From positions 1 to 64,000 of the forward strand of contig NZ_CP097160.1 of NCBI RefSeq assembly GCF_023370115.1: 64,000 bases of DNA. The letters are read 5' to 3'. Positions 1 to 8,495 of this stretch are shown piece after piece (position 1 is the stretch's first letter; each line of letters starts with the position of its first letter). The notes below the pieces were generated by a model. The model saw only the letters and a list, made by a program, of their open reading frames with translations. It was not told the DNA's origin and did no database searches. This DNA comes from Gulosibacter sediminis (lineage in GTDB: Bacteria > Actinomycetota > Actinomycetes > Actinomycetales > Microbacteriaceae). A program made the position numbers and the translations under genes.

Positions 1-149
1 TGCTGCGCGTAGTTCGAGGGCGGATTGCCGGGCGCGAACACGAGCACTTCGTGCCCGAGGTCGCGCAACTGCTCGAGCGTGCGCAGCACGCGGGTGACCA
101 CGCCGTCGATCTTCGGCAGGAAGACCTCGGTGAACAGCGCGATCCGCAT
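1..149 (-). CDS. Glycosyltransferase family 4, N-terminal part only (SqdX/MgtA-like)
   Basis: Only the first 49 codons are in the window. The protein begins MRIALFTEVFLPKIDGVV and continues with an RTLEQLRDLGHEVLVFAPG segment, the typical N-terminal Rossmann half of GT4 alpha-mannosyl- and sulfoquinovosyl-transferases. The start ATG lies 8 bases after the stop of the sqdB-like gene on the same strand, so the two are very likely co-transcribed. That context favours a sulfoquinovosyltransferase (SqdX) acting on diacylglycerol. A GDP-mannose-dependent mannosyltransferase (MgtA/PimB type) looks the same at this end and cannot be excluded. Confidence 0.8.
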   Translation of the reverse strand, partial: MRIALFTEVFLPKIDGVVTRVLRTLEQLRDLGHEVLVFAPGNPPSNYAQ

Positions 150-157
150 GGCGACGA

Positions 158-1390
158 CTACTTGGAGTCGGCGGCGACCGACGAGGGCACGCCCGCGTGC
201 TGGTGCTGCGTCCAGAGCGAGGTGGCGGGCACCTTCGACAGGTCGGCGCGGTCAGCGTAGTTGCGCGCGATGTCGGTCACCTCGAGCAGCAGGCCCTCGG
301 CGAGCTTGGTCGGGTTGAGGCCGAGGTCGAGGAACGTGTCGTTGCGCACGTGCAGCTCGTTTTCGGCCGCCTCGTTGCGCGGGTTCGGCACGTTCTCGAC
401 CCGAGCATCCGCAATCTTTGCGACGAGCTCAGCGAGGTCGCGCACGCGGTGCGTCTCGGTCATCTGGTTGAAGATCATGACGCGGTCGCCGCGCTGCGGC
501 GGGTTCGTGATCGCGATCTCGATGCAGCGCACCGTGTCCTGAATGTGGATGAACGCGCGAGTCTGGCCGCCCGTGCCGTGCACCGTGAGCGGGTAGCCGA
601 CGGCCGCCTGCATGAGGAACCGGTTCAGCACGGTGCCGTAGTCGCCGTCGTAGTCGAAGCGGTTGATGAGGCGCTCGTCGAGCGCGGTCTCGGCGGTGTT
701 CGTGCCCCACACGATGCCCTGGTGGAGGTCGGTGATGCGCAGCTGGTCGTTCTTCGCGAAGTACGCGAACATGTTCTGGTCGAGCACCTTGGTGAGGTGG
801 TAGACCGAGCCCGGGTTGGTCGGGTAGAGGATCTCCTGGCTGACGCGGTGCTCTTCGACCTTGTTGCCGTGCTCGTCTTCATCGCTGACGACCTCGATGC
901 CGAGGTAGCCCTCGGGAATCTTCATGCCGGCGGTGCCGTAGCCGTAGACGCCCATGGTGCCGAGGTGCACGAGGTGCACGTCGCGGCCCGACTCGACGAT
1001 CGCGGTGAGCACGTTGTTCGTCGCGTTGACGTTGTTGTCGACGGTGTAGCGCTTGTGCCACGGCGACTTCATCGAGTACGGCGCGGCGCGCTGCTCGGCG
1101 AAGTGCACGATCGCCTCGAGCTCCTCGTCGACGATGAGCTGGAGCAGGGCGTCGTAGTCCTGCGCGACGTCGATGTTCTTGAAGGTGACGTCCTTGCCCG
1201 AGACTTCCTTCCACACCGCGAGGCGTTCCTCGATGGGGGCGATGGGGGTCAGGGAGTTCGCGCCGAGCTCTTCGTCGATGCGACGGCGCGAGAGGTTGTC
1301 GACGATGACAACATCGTGGCCGGCGTTCGACAGGTGCAGGGCGGTGGGCCAGCCGCAGAAGCCGTCGCCACCGAGAATTGCGATCTTCAC
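158..1390 (-). CDS. sqdB: UDP-sulfoquinovose synthase-like NAD-dependent epimerase
   Basis: 410 residues. Enzymes of this family convert UDP-glucose and sulfite to UDP-sulfoquinovose, the head-group donor for sulfolipid, in the cytosol. The NAD-binding motif GGDGFCGW (residues 7-14) is nearly identical to the GGDGYCGW of plant SQD1. Thr145 lies in HLGTMGVYG, and Tyr197/Lys201 form the YxxxK pair of extended short-chain dehydrogenases. Length matches the family. The start is GTG at 1390 with AGGAG 5 bases upstream. It is the first gene of an operon with the glycosyltransferase that runs off the window. The family assignment is strong. Whether this bacterium makes sulfolipid is inferred. Confidence 0.85.
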   Translation of the reverse strand: MKIAILGGDGFCGWPTALHLSNAGHDVVIVDNLSRRRIDEELGANSLTPIAPIEERLAVWKEVSGKDVTFKNIDVAQDYDALLQLIVDEELEAIVHFAEQRAAPYSMKSPWHKRYTVDNNVNATNNVLTAIVESGRDVHLVHLGTMGVYGYGTAGMKIPEGYLGIEVVSDEDEHGNKVEEHRVSQEILYPTNPGSVYHLTKVLDQNMFAYFAKNDQLRITDLHQGIVWGTNTAETALDERLINRFDYDGDYGTVLNRFLMQAAVGYPLTVHGTGGQTRAFIHIQDTVRCIEIAITNPPQRGDRVMIFNQMTETHRVRDLAELVAKIADARVENVPNPRNEAAENELHVRNDTFLDLGLNPTKLAEGLLLEVTDIARNYADRADLSKVPATSLWTQHQHAGVPSSVAADSK

Positions 1391-1533
1391 GTGTTCTCCT
1401 GGTTTGTCGCGGTGCCGAGTCCCGGAGTCGCGCAGTAATGCGACGGGATACGGAAACTCCTTCCATGCTACGGGCCCCAGTTAACGGACTGTGAAGACGC
1501 CCGCCGGGGCCCGCGGCATGACAGGATGCTCAA

Positions 1534-2586
1534 GTGAGCGCACCGGAAGTTGACGTCGTCCTGCACGAGCTCGGGGTCACCCGGCTCGAAGACCTCCCGC
1601 GCACGGTCGCGATCGTCGAGGATGCGCAGCTCGACTTTGCCCGCGCGCTCGCCGAGCTGCCGGGCGAGGCCGCCCCGCGCATCCGGGTCTTCAGCGACGC
1701 GGGCGTGAGCCCCGAGGCCCGCGAGGTGCTCGAGCACGCGGCGATCACCGAGTGCGCCGAGCTCGACGGCGAGCTGTTCGCCGATGCGGAGCTCGTGCTC
1801 GGCCTACTGCCGAAGTCGCTCGCCGAGCTCGACGAGATCGCCGAGACGGTCGCGGCGAAGGCGGCGCCGGGCGTCACGCTCATGCTCGCCGGCCGCGAGA
1901 AGCACCTCACCCGCTCGATGAACGAGCAGTTCGCGAGCCACTTCGGGCAGGTGCGGGCGACGCGCGGCCTGCGCAAGGCCCGCGCGATCGTCGGCGCCGA
2001 GCCGAAGCCCACTGGCGAGCCGAGCTACCCGCGCGAGGCGCGCATCGACGACCTCGACCTCACGGTCTGCGCCCACGGCGCCGCGTTCGCGGGCACCGGC
2101 TACGACATCGGCACGCGCGCCCTCATCGAGGCGCTCGACGTCGACGACCTCGACGCGAGCCGCGCCGTCGACCTCGGCTGCGGCACGGGCATCCTCGCCG
2201 CATGGCTCGCGAAGCAGCTGCCCGACGCCGAGGTGATCGCGACCGACCGCAGCTGGGCGGCCTGCGCATCCGCCGCCGCGACGGCCACCGCGAACGGACT
2301 CGATGGGCGCATCACCGTGCTGCGCGGCGACTCGGGCGCGGGCATCGACGACGCGAGCTGCGACCTCGTGCTGCTCAACCCGCCGTTCCACGAGGGGCGC
2401 GACATCGAGAAGGGCATGGCGAACGAGCTGTTCCGCGCCGCGCGGCGCGTGCTGCGGCCCGGCGGCACCCTCGTCACGGTGTTCAACTCGCACCTGCGCC
2501 ACCGCGAGCACCTCGAACGCATCGTCGGCCGCACGCGCCAGCTCGCCCGCACGAACAAGTTCACCGTGACGGCAACGACGCGCTAG
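1534..2586 (+). CDS. Class I SAM-dependent methyltransferase, RsmC/RlmG-like
   Basis: 350 residues in the two-domain layout of ribosomal RNA guanine-N2 methyltransferases. The N-terminal half (about 1-165) is a degenerate methyltransferase-like domain. The C-terminal half carries the SAM-binding motif VDLGCGTG (about 212-219) and the catalytic NPPFH motif (282-286), which is typical of N2-guanine methylation. The GTG start at 1534 has no clear ribosome binding site. The last four bases, CTAG, are shared with the end of the convergent Nudix gene. RsmC (16S) and RlmG (23S) cannot be told apart by eye. Confidence 0.8.
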   Translation: MSAPEVDVVLHELGVTRLEDLPRTVAIVEDAQLDFARALAELPGEAAPRIRVFSDAGVSPEAREVLEHAAITECAELDGELFADAELVLGLLPKSLAELDEIAETVAAKAAPGVTLMLAGREKHLTRSMNEQFASHFGQVRATRGLRKARAIVGAEPKPTGEPSYPREARIDDLDLTVCAHGAAFAGTGYDIGTRALIEALDVDDLDASRAVDLGCGTGILAAWLAKQLPDAEVIATDRSWAACASAAATATANGLDGRITVLRGDSGAGIDDASCDLVLLNPPFHEGRDIEKGMANELFRAARRVLRPGGTLVTVFNSHLRHREHLERIVGRTRQLARTNKFTVTATTR

Positions 2587-3113
2587 TCGACCGTGCCGGG
2601 CGGCGGCAGGCTCGGGAGACCCGTGTCGGGGTCGTCCGACGCGACGGCCGTGTGCAGGTCGTTGCCGAAGATGTAGCTCGCGCGGATGAACTGGCCCCGC
2701 AGCGCTCGCGGCAGCCAGTACTGCGCGTCCGACCACATGTTGTCGAGCGGGAGATCGCTGAGCGGGAACCACACGGGCGCGATCTCGGAGGACTCGGCGG
2801 GCTCGCCGATCCAATCGCGGCAGAGGTAGACCCACGACTCCTGCGAGAGCGCGGGCTTGCTGCCGAAGATGTAGGTGAGCAGGGCGACGTGGCGCAGCTG
2901 CTTCGGGTCGACGAAGAGGTTCGCCTCTTCTTCGATCTCGCGCACCGCGGCCACCCGGGGATGCTCGCCGAACTTGAGTTTGCCGCCGAGGCCGACGATC
3001 TTTGAGACGCCGAGCCCGCGCTTCTTGTGTCCGAGCAGCACCTCGGTGCCCTGCGCTCCATCGCGCAGCAAATAGGTGACGCAGACCTGTGGCAGTGCCA
3101 TAGCGATGAGCAT
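2583..3113 (-). CDS. Nudix hydrolase, MutT/MTH1-like
   Basis: 176 residues. The Nudix box is complete at residues 44-66: Gly44, Glu50, Arg58-Glu59, Glu62-Glu63, with the usual late Gly replaced by Asn. The sequence before the box (KKRGLGVSKIVGLGGKL) resembles MTH1 and other 8-oxo-dGTP diphosphatases, so nucleotide-pool sanitation is the likely role. Two in-frame ATGs, 3113 and 3101, are possible starts and neither has a good ribosome binding site. The second (MALPQ) fits the family better. The stop overlaps the methyltransferase stop at CTAG. Confidence 0.85.
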   Translation of the reverse strand: MLIAMALPQVCVTYLLRDGAQGTEVLLGHKKRGLGVSKIVGLGGKLKFGEHPRVAAVREIEEEANLFVDPKQLRHVALLTYIFGSKPALSQESWVYLCRDWIGEPAESSEIAPVWFPLSDLPLDNMWSDAQYWLPRALRGQFIRASYIFGNDLHTAVASDDPDTGLPSLPPPGTVD

Positions 3114-3212
3114 ATTCGAGGATGCGCCGCGGCAACACTCCCACGTTCGGCGGTCTCGCCGGTGGTCGCCAACTACGCTGGGCGGTGCACGTCAAACGAG
3201 TGAGGACCCTTT

Positions 3213-4640
3213 ATGTCTGAAGTTCTGGATCTGCTCAGCGATTGGTTGCCGAACCAGCGGTGGTTCGCGGGCGACACCCGGCCCGAGCAGCTTGAGCTGC
3301 TGGGGAGCTACCAGCTGAGCGCGTCGGAGCACGACTCCGGCGTGCGGCTCATCACCGTCGCCCTCGTGCGCGACGCCGCGCTCGAGCACGCGCAGACTTA
3401 CCAGGTGCCGCTCGTCGTGCGCGACATCGACGCCGCCGTTGAGCCGCTCGGCTACATCGGCGCCGCGACCGAGCACGGCGACCGGGCGGCGCTCGTCGAC
3501 GGCCCGCACGACCCCGCGTTCACGCGCGCGCTGATGTCGCTCGTCGCCGACGAGGGCAGCTCGATCGGCGCCGGCGACAGCGCCGTCGAGGCATACGGCC
3601 AGCCGATGCCCGGCGCGCGGGCGCACCGCTTCGCGTCGTCGCGCGTGCTCAGCGGCGAGCAGTCAAACACCTCGATCATTTGCGAGCTGCGCGACGACGA
3701 CGGCGAGCCCGCCGTGCCGCTCATCTTCAAGGTTTTCCGCACCCTGCACGGCGGCGACAACCCCGACGTGACGCTGCAGACCGCGCTCGCGGCGGCCGGC
3801 TCGCTGCGCGTGCCGCCGACGTTCGGACAGGTCTCGGGCTCGTGGTCTGACCCCGAGCTCGGCCGACTCTCGGGCCACTTCGCGTTCGCGCAGGAGTTCT
3901 TCGCGGGCGTCGAGGACGCCTGGCGGGTCGCCCTGCGGGCCGCCGAGGCGGGCGAGGACTTCTCGCAGCTCGCGCACTCGCTCGGCGAGGCGACGGCCGA
4001 GGTGCACACGACGCTCGGCCGCGTGATGCCGGTGGTCGAGCCGACGCAGGACGACATCGACGCGGCCGTCGAGCAGATGCGCGCGCGCTTCGGACTCGCG
4101 GTCGAGGCGCTGCCCGAGCTCGAGCCGCTCGTGCAGTCGGTCGACGACGTCTACGAGCGTGCCCGCCGCGCGACCTGGCCGCTGCTGCAGCGCATCCACG
4201 GCGATTTCCACCTCGGCCAGGTGCTCGCGGTGCCCGACCGCGGCTGGGTGCTGCTCGACTTCGAGGGCGAGCCGCTGCGCCCGCTCGCCGAGCGCAACTC
4301 GCCCGACGTGCCGCAGCGCGACCTCGCCGGGATGCTTCGGTCGTTCGACTACGTTTCGGGCGCCCTCTCGGTGCGTGCGGGGCGCGAGGTTGCGCGCGCC
4401 TGGGCCGACTCGGCCCGTGCATCCTTCCTGCAGGGCTACACCGACGGTCTCGTCACGCTCGAGGCGGCAGTGTCGGGCGCGGATGCGCCGGGCGAGGCCG
4501 ACTTGGAGGCCGTGCTCATCGCGTACGAACTCGACAAGGCCGTCTACGAAGTGGTTTACGAGGCGCGACACCGGCCCGACTGGCTCACGATTCCCGCGCT
4601 TGCGGTGCGCCGGCTCACCGAGCGCTCGGCGCGGCACTAG
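3213..4640 (+). CDS. Maltokinase-like sugar kinase
   Basis: 475 residues. The N terminus (LLSDWLPNQRWFAGD) matches the cap domain of actinobacterial maltokinases. The C-terminal APH-like kinase domain has the catalytic loop HGDFHLGQ (Asp331) and the metal-binding LLDFEGEP (Asp349). These enzymes phosphorylate maltose or a related sugar with ATP in the cytosol. GAGGA sits just before the ATG, and a TACGCT hexamer near 3175 could be the -10 element. No treS or glgE neighbour is visible here. A glucosamine kinase of the same family is therefore a real alternative. Confidence 0.75.
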   Translation: MSEVLDLLSDWLPNQRWFAGDTRPEQLELLGSYQLSASEHDSGVRLITVALVRDAALEHAQTYQVPLVVRDIDAAVEPLGYIGAATEHGDRAALVDGPHDPAFTRALMSLVADEGSSIGAGDSAVEAYGQPMPGARAHRFASSRVLSGEQSNTSIICELRDDDGEPAVPLIFKVFRTLHGGDNPDVTLQTALAAAGSLRVPPTFGQVSGSWSDPELGRLSGHFAFAQEFFAGVEDAWRVALRAAEAGEDFSQLAHSLGEATAEVHTTLGRVMPVVEPTQDDIDAAVEQMRARFGLAVEALPELEPLVQSVDDVYERARRATWPLLQRIHGDFHLGQVLAVPDRGWVLLDFEGEPLRPLAERNSPDVPQRDLAGMLRSFDYVSGALSVRAGREVARAWADSARASFLQGYTDGLVTLEAAVSGADAPGEADLEAVLIAYELDKAVYEVVYEARHRPDWLTIPALAVRRLTERSARH

Positions 4641-4677
4641 CCCCGCGCATCCGCCCGGCCGTCGGCCGGAAAACGAA

Positions 4678-4713
4678 CGGTGGGCGCCGCAGCATGTGCT
4701 GCGACGCCCACCG
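4678..4713. terminator. Strong hairpin terminator after the SRPBCC gene
   Basis: An almost perfect inverted repeat with 17-base arms and one mismatch (CGGTGGGCG...CGCCCACCG around a tiny loop) lies 16 bases past the SRPBCC stop. Read on the minus strand it is followed by TTCGTTTTC, so it works best as the terminator of that gene. It may also stop transcription from the maltokinase side, although that side has no T-tract. Confidence 0.8.
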
Positions 4714-4729
4714 GGTCGTGGCTCGGTCG

Positions 4730-5332
4730 TTACGCGAGGTACGCGTGCGAGTGGAGCACCGAGACCATGGGGTTACGGCGCGCCGGCGCGCTCGGCGACG
4801 CGGCCTCGCTGTCGGTCAGCGTGGTGCCGATGTTGCGTACCTGCTGGTCGTACGCGGCGAGGAGCTCGTCGCGACGGAATCGCAGGGCGTAGGCCGGCAC
4901 GGGGATCTTGTTGAGGTACAGGCGCAGGAACTCGAGCTGGGCGTGCCAGGTCGCTGCCGCGCGCACGACGTCGTCTTCGTCGAGGCCCGACACGGTCAGG
5001 CGCAGGTGCGTGCCGCTGACGAGGCCGTTTTCGAGGTCGAAGCGAATGTTCGAGGCTGGGTAGAGCCCGAACTTCCACTCATAGTTGAGCGTGCGCAGCG
5101 GCTCGAACTCGAGCACCGTGCCTTCGATGTCGTAGTGCGAATCGTTGAGGTACTCGACCGCGAAGTGGTTACCCGCCACGAGGTCGTGCGAGAACGTTCC
5201 AAGCCACGATGCGAGGGCGTCACGGTCACTAATCGCGCGCCAGAGCTCGCGGCGACCGAACTGTGAATCGATGTCGAACACAACTCGAAAGCCGCCAGAT
5301 TCGCGACCAATCTTGCCGATGATTTCGGCCAT
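4730..5332 (-). CDS. SRPBCC (START-like) domain protein
   Basis: 200 residues. The segment FDIDSQFGRRELWRAISDRDALASWLG and the following beta-strand pattern are typical of the SRPBCC/AHSA1-like ligand-binding fold. No enzyme motif or signal peptide is seen, so it should be cytosolic. The ATG at 5332 has a perfect AGGAGG 7 bases upstream. It is divergent from clpB across a 250-base region that carries the HAIR operator, so heat-shock co-regulation is possible but unproven. The specific ligand or role is unknown. Confidence 0.7.
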   Translation of the reverse strand: MAEIIGKIGRESGGFRVVFDIDSQFGRRELWRAISDRDALASWLGTFSHDLVAGNHFAVEYLNDSHYDIEGTVLEFEPLRTLNYEWKFGLYPASNIRFDLENGLVSGTHLRLTVSGLDEDDVVRAAATWHAQLEFLRLYLNKIPVPAYALRFRRDELLAAYDQQVRNIGTTLTDSEAASPSAPARRNPMVSVLHSHAYLA

Positions 5333-5530
5333 TGTTGTCGCCTCCTATTTCTGGCTGCCATTTGGCAGATGTTGAGCTGTTGCGGGTTCGCAACAGGAGC
5401 AGCGATGACGACTGCTTGAACTCAAGGTTAACAGAAGGTTAACGAGGTGGCGGAGATTTCTGGCTCTGCGTGCGTGTTGCGCAGGAAAATCTCGGCTCGA
5501 ATGCTTGCGCAGCCTGGGCAAAGCCGTAAA

Positions 5531-5551
5531 CTTGAGTCAGATCCACTCAAG
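5531..5551. promoter_or_regulatory. HAIR operator (HspR binding site)
   Basis: The sequence is CTTGAGT-N7-ACTCAAG, an exact match to the HspR-associated inverted repeat described for actinobacterial dnaK and clpB promoters. It lies 31 bases before the clpB start codon. A compressed relative, CTTGAACTCAAG, occurs upstream at 5415-5426, followed by two AGGTTAAC copies 11 bases apart. The hspR gene itself is not in this window. Confidence 0.92.
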
Positions 5552-5582
5552 TTGTGATTCAGGCCAGCGAAAGGAGACCCCC

Positions 5583-7733
5583 ATGGCCAACATGCAAGGC
5601 GCACAGGCTCCCGATGAGGAAAGCCAGTCCGCCCTCGAACGCTTCGGTGTCAACCTCACCGACATCGCTCGCGCCGGCAAGCTCGACCCCGTGATCGGGC
5701 GCGACAGCGAAATTCGGCGCATCAGCCAGGTGCTCACGCGCCGCACCAAGAACAACCCCGTGCTCATCGGCGAACCCGGCGTCGGCAAGACCGCCGTCGT
5801 CGAGGGGCTCGCCCGGCGCATCGTCGCGGGCGACGTGCCCGAGTCGCTCAAAGAGAAGGACGTCATCTCGCTCGACATGTCGGCGATCCTCGCCGGCGCG
5901 AAGTACCGCGGCGACTTCGAAGAGCGCATGAAGGCGGTGCTCGACGAGATCGTCTCGAGCGAGGGCCGTGTCATTACCTTTATTGACGAACTCCACACCC
6001 TCATGGGTGCCGGCGGCGGCGAGTCGAGCGTCTCGGCGGCAAACATGCTCAAGCCGATGCTCGCGCGCGGCGAGCTGCGCCTCATCGGCGCGACGACCCT
6101 CGACGAGTACCGCGAGTTCATCGAGAAGGACTCGGCGCTCGAGCGGCGCTTCCAGCAGGTGTACGTCGACGAGCCGAGTGTCGAAGACACCACCGCGATC
6201 CTGCGCGGGCTCAAGGAACGCTACGAGGCGCACCACAAGGTCGCGATCAGCGACGGGGCGCTCGTTGCCGCAGCATCCCTCTCGAACCGCTACATTACCT
6301 CCCGTCAACTGCCCGACAAGGCCATCGACCTCATCGATGAGGCCGCGTCGCGGTTGCGGATGGAGATCGACTCGTCGCCGCTCGAGCTCGACCAGCTCAA
6401 GCGGCAGCTCGAGCGCATGAAGCTCGAGGAGTTCGCGCTGAAAAAGGAGCACGACGACGCGTCGAAGGAGCGACTCGCGAAGCTGCGCGAAGACATCGCC
6501 GCGCGACAGGCTGAGCTCGACGCGCTGCAGGCGCGCTGGGACGCGGAGCGCAGCGATCTGAACCGCGTCGGTGACCTCAAGTCGAAACTGGACGACGCGC
6601 GCATCCGGGCCGACCGGGCGCAGCGCGAGGGCAACCTCGAGCTCGCGAGCCGCGTGCTCTACGGCGAGATCCCCGAACTCGAGCGCCAAGTGGCGCAGGC
6701 CGAGGCCGCCGAGCAGAACGAGGCGCGCATGGTGAACGACCAAGTTACCGAAGAGGACATCGCCGAGGTCGTGGCCGCGTGGACGGGCATTCCCGTCGGT
6801 CGACTCATGCAGTCGGAGCGCGAGAAGCTGCTGCACCTCGAGGACGAACTGCACGAGCGGGTCGTCGGGCAGGATGCGGCGGTCAAGGCGGTCTCGGATG
6901 CGATTCGTCGTTCGCGGGCCGGGGTGTCCGACCCGACGAAGCCGACCGGCTCGTTTATGTTCCTCGGTCCCACGGGCGTGGGCAAGACCGAGCTCGCGAA
7001 GGCGCTCGCCGAGCTACTCTTCGACGACGAACACGCCATGGTGCGCATCGACATGTCGGAGTACGGCGAGAAGCACTCGGTCGCACGGCTCGTCGGTGCC
7101 CCTCCGGGCTACGTCGGCTACGAGCAGGGCGGTCAACTCACCGAGGCGGTGCGGCGACGCCCGTACTCGGTCGTGCTGTTCGACGAGATCGAGAAGGCAC
7201 ACCCCGAGGTGTTCGACGTGCTGCTGCAGGTGCTTGATGACGGGCGGCTCACCGACGGCCAGGGCCGCACGGTTGACTTCCGCAACACCATCCTGATCCT
7301 CACGTCGAACCTGGGCTCGCAGTTCCTCGTCGACCCGCTGCTCACGCAGGAGCAGCGCCGCGAGGAGGTGCTCGGCGTCGTGCGCAAGTCGTTCAAGCCC
7401 GAGTTCCTCAACCGGCTCGACGAGCTCGTCGTGTTCGATGCGCTCTCAAGCGAGCAGCTTGCCCGCATCGTCGGCTTCAACATCCGCACCCTGGAGGCCC
7501 GGCTCGCCGAGCGTCGCCTGCGGATCGACGTCGACGAGGATGCGCGCGAGTGGCTGGCCGAGCGCGGGTACGACCCGATCTACGGCGCCCGACCGCTGCG
7601 TCGCCTGATGCAGCACGAGATCGACGACCGGCTCGCCCGGGCGATCCTGGCCGGCGAGGTGCACGACGGCGACACCGTGAAGCTGCGCGTCGCCTCGGAC
7701 CACAACTCCCTCCAGCTCGACACCGTCCGCTAG
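5583..7733 (+). CDS. clpB: ClpB-type disaggregase without the Clp-N domain
   Basis: 716 residues from the ATG at 5583, which has AAAGGAG just upstream. An upstream in-frame start at 5505 would read through the HAIR operator and is rejected. Two AAA+ modules are complete: Walker A GEPGVGKT at about 63 with FIDELH downstream, and GPTGVGKT at about 462 with [12 protein letters not shown] downstream. A charged coiled-coil M domain at about 270-390 marks ClpB rather than ClpA/C. The roughly 150-residue N-terminal substrate domain is absent, so this is a delta-N form. It should resolubilise aggregates together with DnaK in the cytosol, under HspR control. Confidence 0.92.
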   Translation: MANMQGAQAPDEESQSALERFGVNLTDIARAGKLDPVIGRDSEIRRISQVLTRRTKNNPVLIGEPGVGKTAVVEGLARRIVAGDVPESLKEKDVISLDMSAILAGAKYRGDFEERMKAVLDEIVSSEGRVITFIDELHTLMGAGGGESSVSAANMLKPMLARGELRLIGATTLDEYREFIEKDSALERRFQQVYVDEPSVEDTTAILRGLKERYEAHHKVAISDGALVAAASLSNRYITSRQLPDKAIDLIDEAASRLRMEIDSSPLELDQLKRQLERMKLEEFALKKEHDDASKERLAKLREDIAARQAELDALQARWDAERSDLNRVGDLKSKLDDARIRADRAQREGNLELASRVLYGEIPELERQVAQAEAAEQNEARMVNDQVTEEDIAEVVAAWTGIPVGRLMQSEREKLLHLEDELHERVVGQDAAVKAVSDAIRRSRAGVSDPTKPTGSFMFLGPTGVGKTELAKALAELLFDDEHAMVRIDMSEYGEKHSVARLVGAPPGYVGYEQGGQLTEAVRRRPYSVVLFDEIEKAHPEVFDVLLQVLDDGRLTDGQGRTVDFRNTILILTSNLGSQFLVDPLLTQEQRREEVLGVVRKSFKPEFLNRLDELVVFDALSSEQLARIVGFNIRTLEARLAERRLRIDVDEDAREWLAERGYDPIYGARPLRRLMQHEIDDRLARAILAGEVHDGDTVKLRVASDHNSLQLDTVR

Positions 7734-7740
7734 TGCCCTC

Positions 7741-7811
7741 AAGCAGTTGAGTGTTCGATTTTTGTAGCTCTGGCACCGCCAGAACTACAAAAACCGACCA
7801 CTCAACTGCTT
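7741..7811. terminator. Long bidirectional terminator hairpin between clpB and the nitroreductase gene
   Basis: Arms of 34 bases (AAGCAGTTGAGTG... against ...CACTCAACTGCTT) pair with only three mismatches around a 3-base loop. Each arm contains an internal ATTTTTGTAG or CTACAAAAA stretch, and the right arm runs into TTTT. The hairpin fills the whole space between two convergent stop codons, so it should terminate both genes. It is much longer than a normal intrinsic terminator. Confidence 0.85.
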
Positions 7812-8378
7812 TTAGTCGCGGACTAGGACGATTTCTTCGATCGGCTTGCGGGCGCGGGGCGAGGCGTCGCGCTCGCGGATCTTCTCGGGGATCTCCTCCG
7901 AGTCGACGTAGCGGCCGAGGGCGACCGCGGTGACGATCTCGTAGCCCTCGGGAATCTCGAACTCGAACTTCGACACGTCGAAGCCGGTCATCTGGTGCAC
8001 GTCGATGTCGAGCGCCTCGGCCTGGAAGGTGAGGTGCGCGACGGCCTGCCCGAGATCGTAGTGCGCGGTCGGCACGGGCTCACCCTCGCGCTCGACCTGC
8101 GCGAGCGTCAGCACGAGCGCCGAGACGCGCTCGGCCCACGACTGGTTGAACGGCAGCAGCCCGTCGAGGATGTGCTGGAAAGTTTCGGTGCCGCGGCGAC
8201 CCGAGATGAACGCCCACGGCTGGTAGTTGAACGCCGAGGGCGACCAGCGCGCCGCCTCGAACAGCGTGCGCATCTGCTCGCGGTCGAGCTCGAAACTTGA
8301 GTCAAAACCGCGGGGGCTCCATCGGTCGGCGAGGAGGCCGTGAATCGGTCGGGTGGTCTCATTGCGAGGGGTCGACAT
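7812..8378 (-). CDS. Nitroreductase family protein
   Basis: 188 residues. The early segment LLADRWSPRGFD followed by ARWSPSAFNYQPW is the typical FMN-binding region of small nitroreductase-family NAD(P)H oxidoreductases. A C-terminal GRYVD segment matches the second flavin-contact region. No signal peptide is present, so it should be a cytosolic FMN enzyme acting on nitro or quinone compounds. The true substrate cannot be read. The ATG at 8378 is chosen because AAAGGA lies 6 bases before it. The longer frame upstream has no support. Confidence 0.82.
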   Translation of the reverse strand: MSTPRNETTRPIHGLLADRWSPRGFDSSFELDREQMRTLFEAARWSPSAFNYQPWAFISGRRGTETFQHILDGLLPFNQSWAERVSALVLTLAQVEREGEPVPTAHYDLGQAVAHLTFQAEALDIDVHQMTGFDVSKFEFEIPEGYEIVTAVALGRYVDSEEIPEKIRERDASPRARKPIEEIVLVRD

Positions 8379-8495
8379 GCGAGTCCTTTCGAATCGAACG
8401 AGTGCAAGCGTAGTCACGCAACGCCGCACGCCGAAGCAACATTCCGCCGCGTGACGTTCACGCGCACCTCACCTGCGCGTGGCACGATTTACGGG

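Noticed and set aside
197-1438. A 413-codon plus-strand frame opposite sqdB
   Set aside because: Low-complexity Val/Arg/Leu composition with no motif. sqdB on the other strand has clear catalytic motifs.
5505-5582. Extended N terminus for ClpB starting at 5505
   Set aside because: It would translate through the HAIR operator. The ATG at 5583 has a strong ribosome binding site and matches the family start.
8340-8495. Longer start for the lipoprotein serine hydrolase at 8340
   Set aside because: The added residues overlap the divergent nitroreductase gene and would bury the signal peptide and lipobox that begin at 8496.
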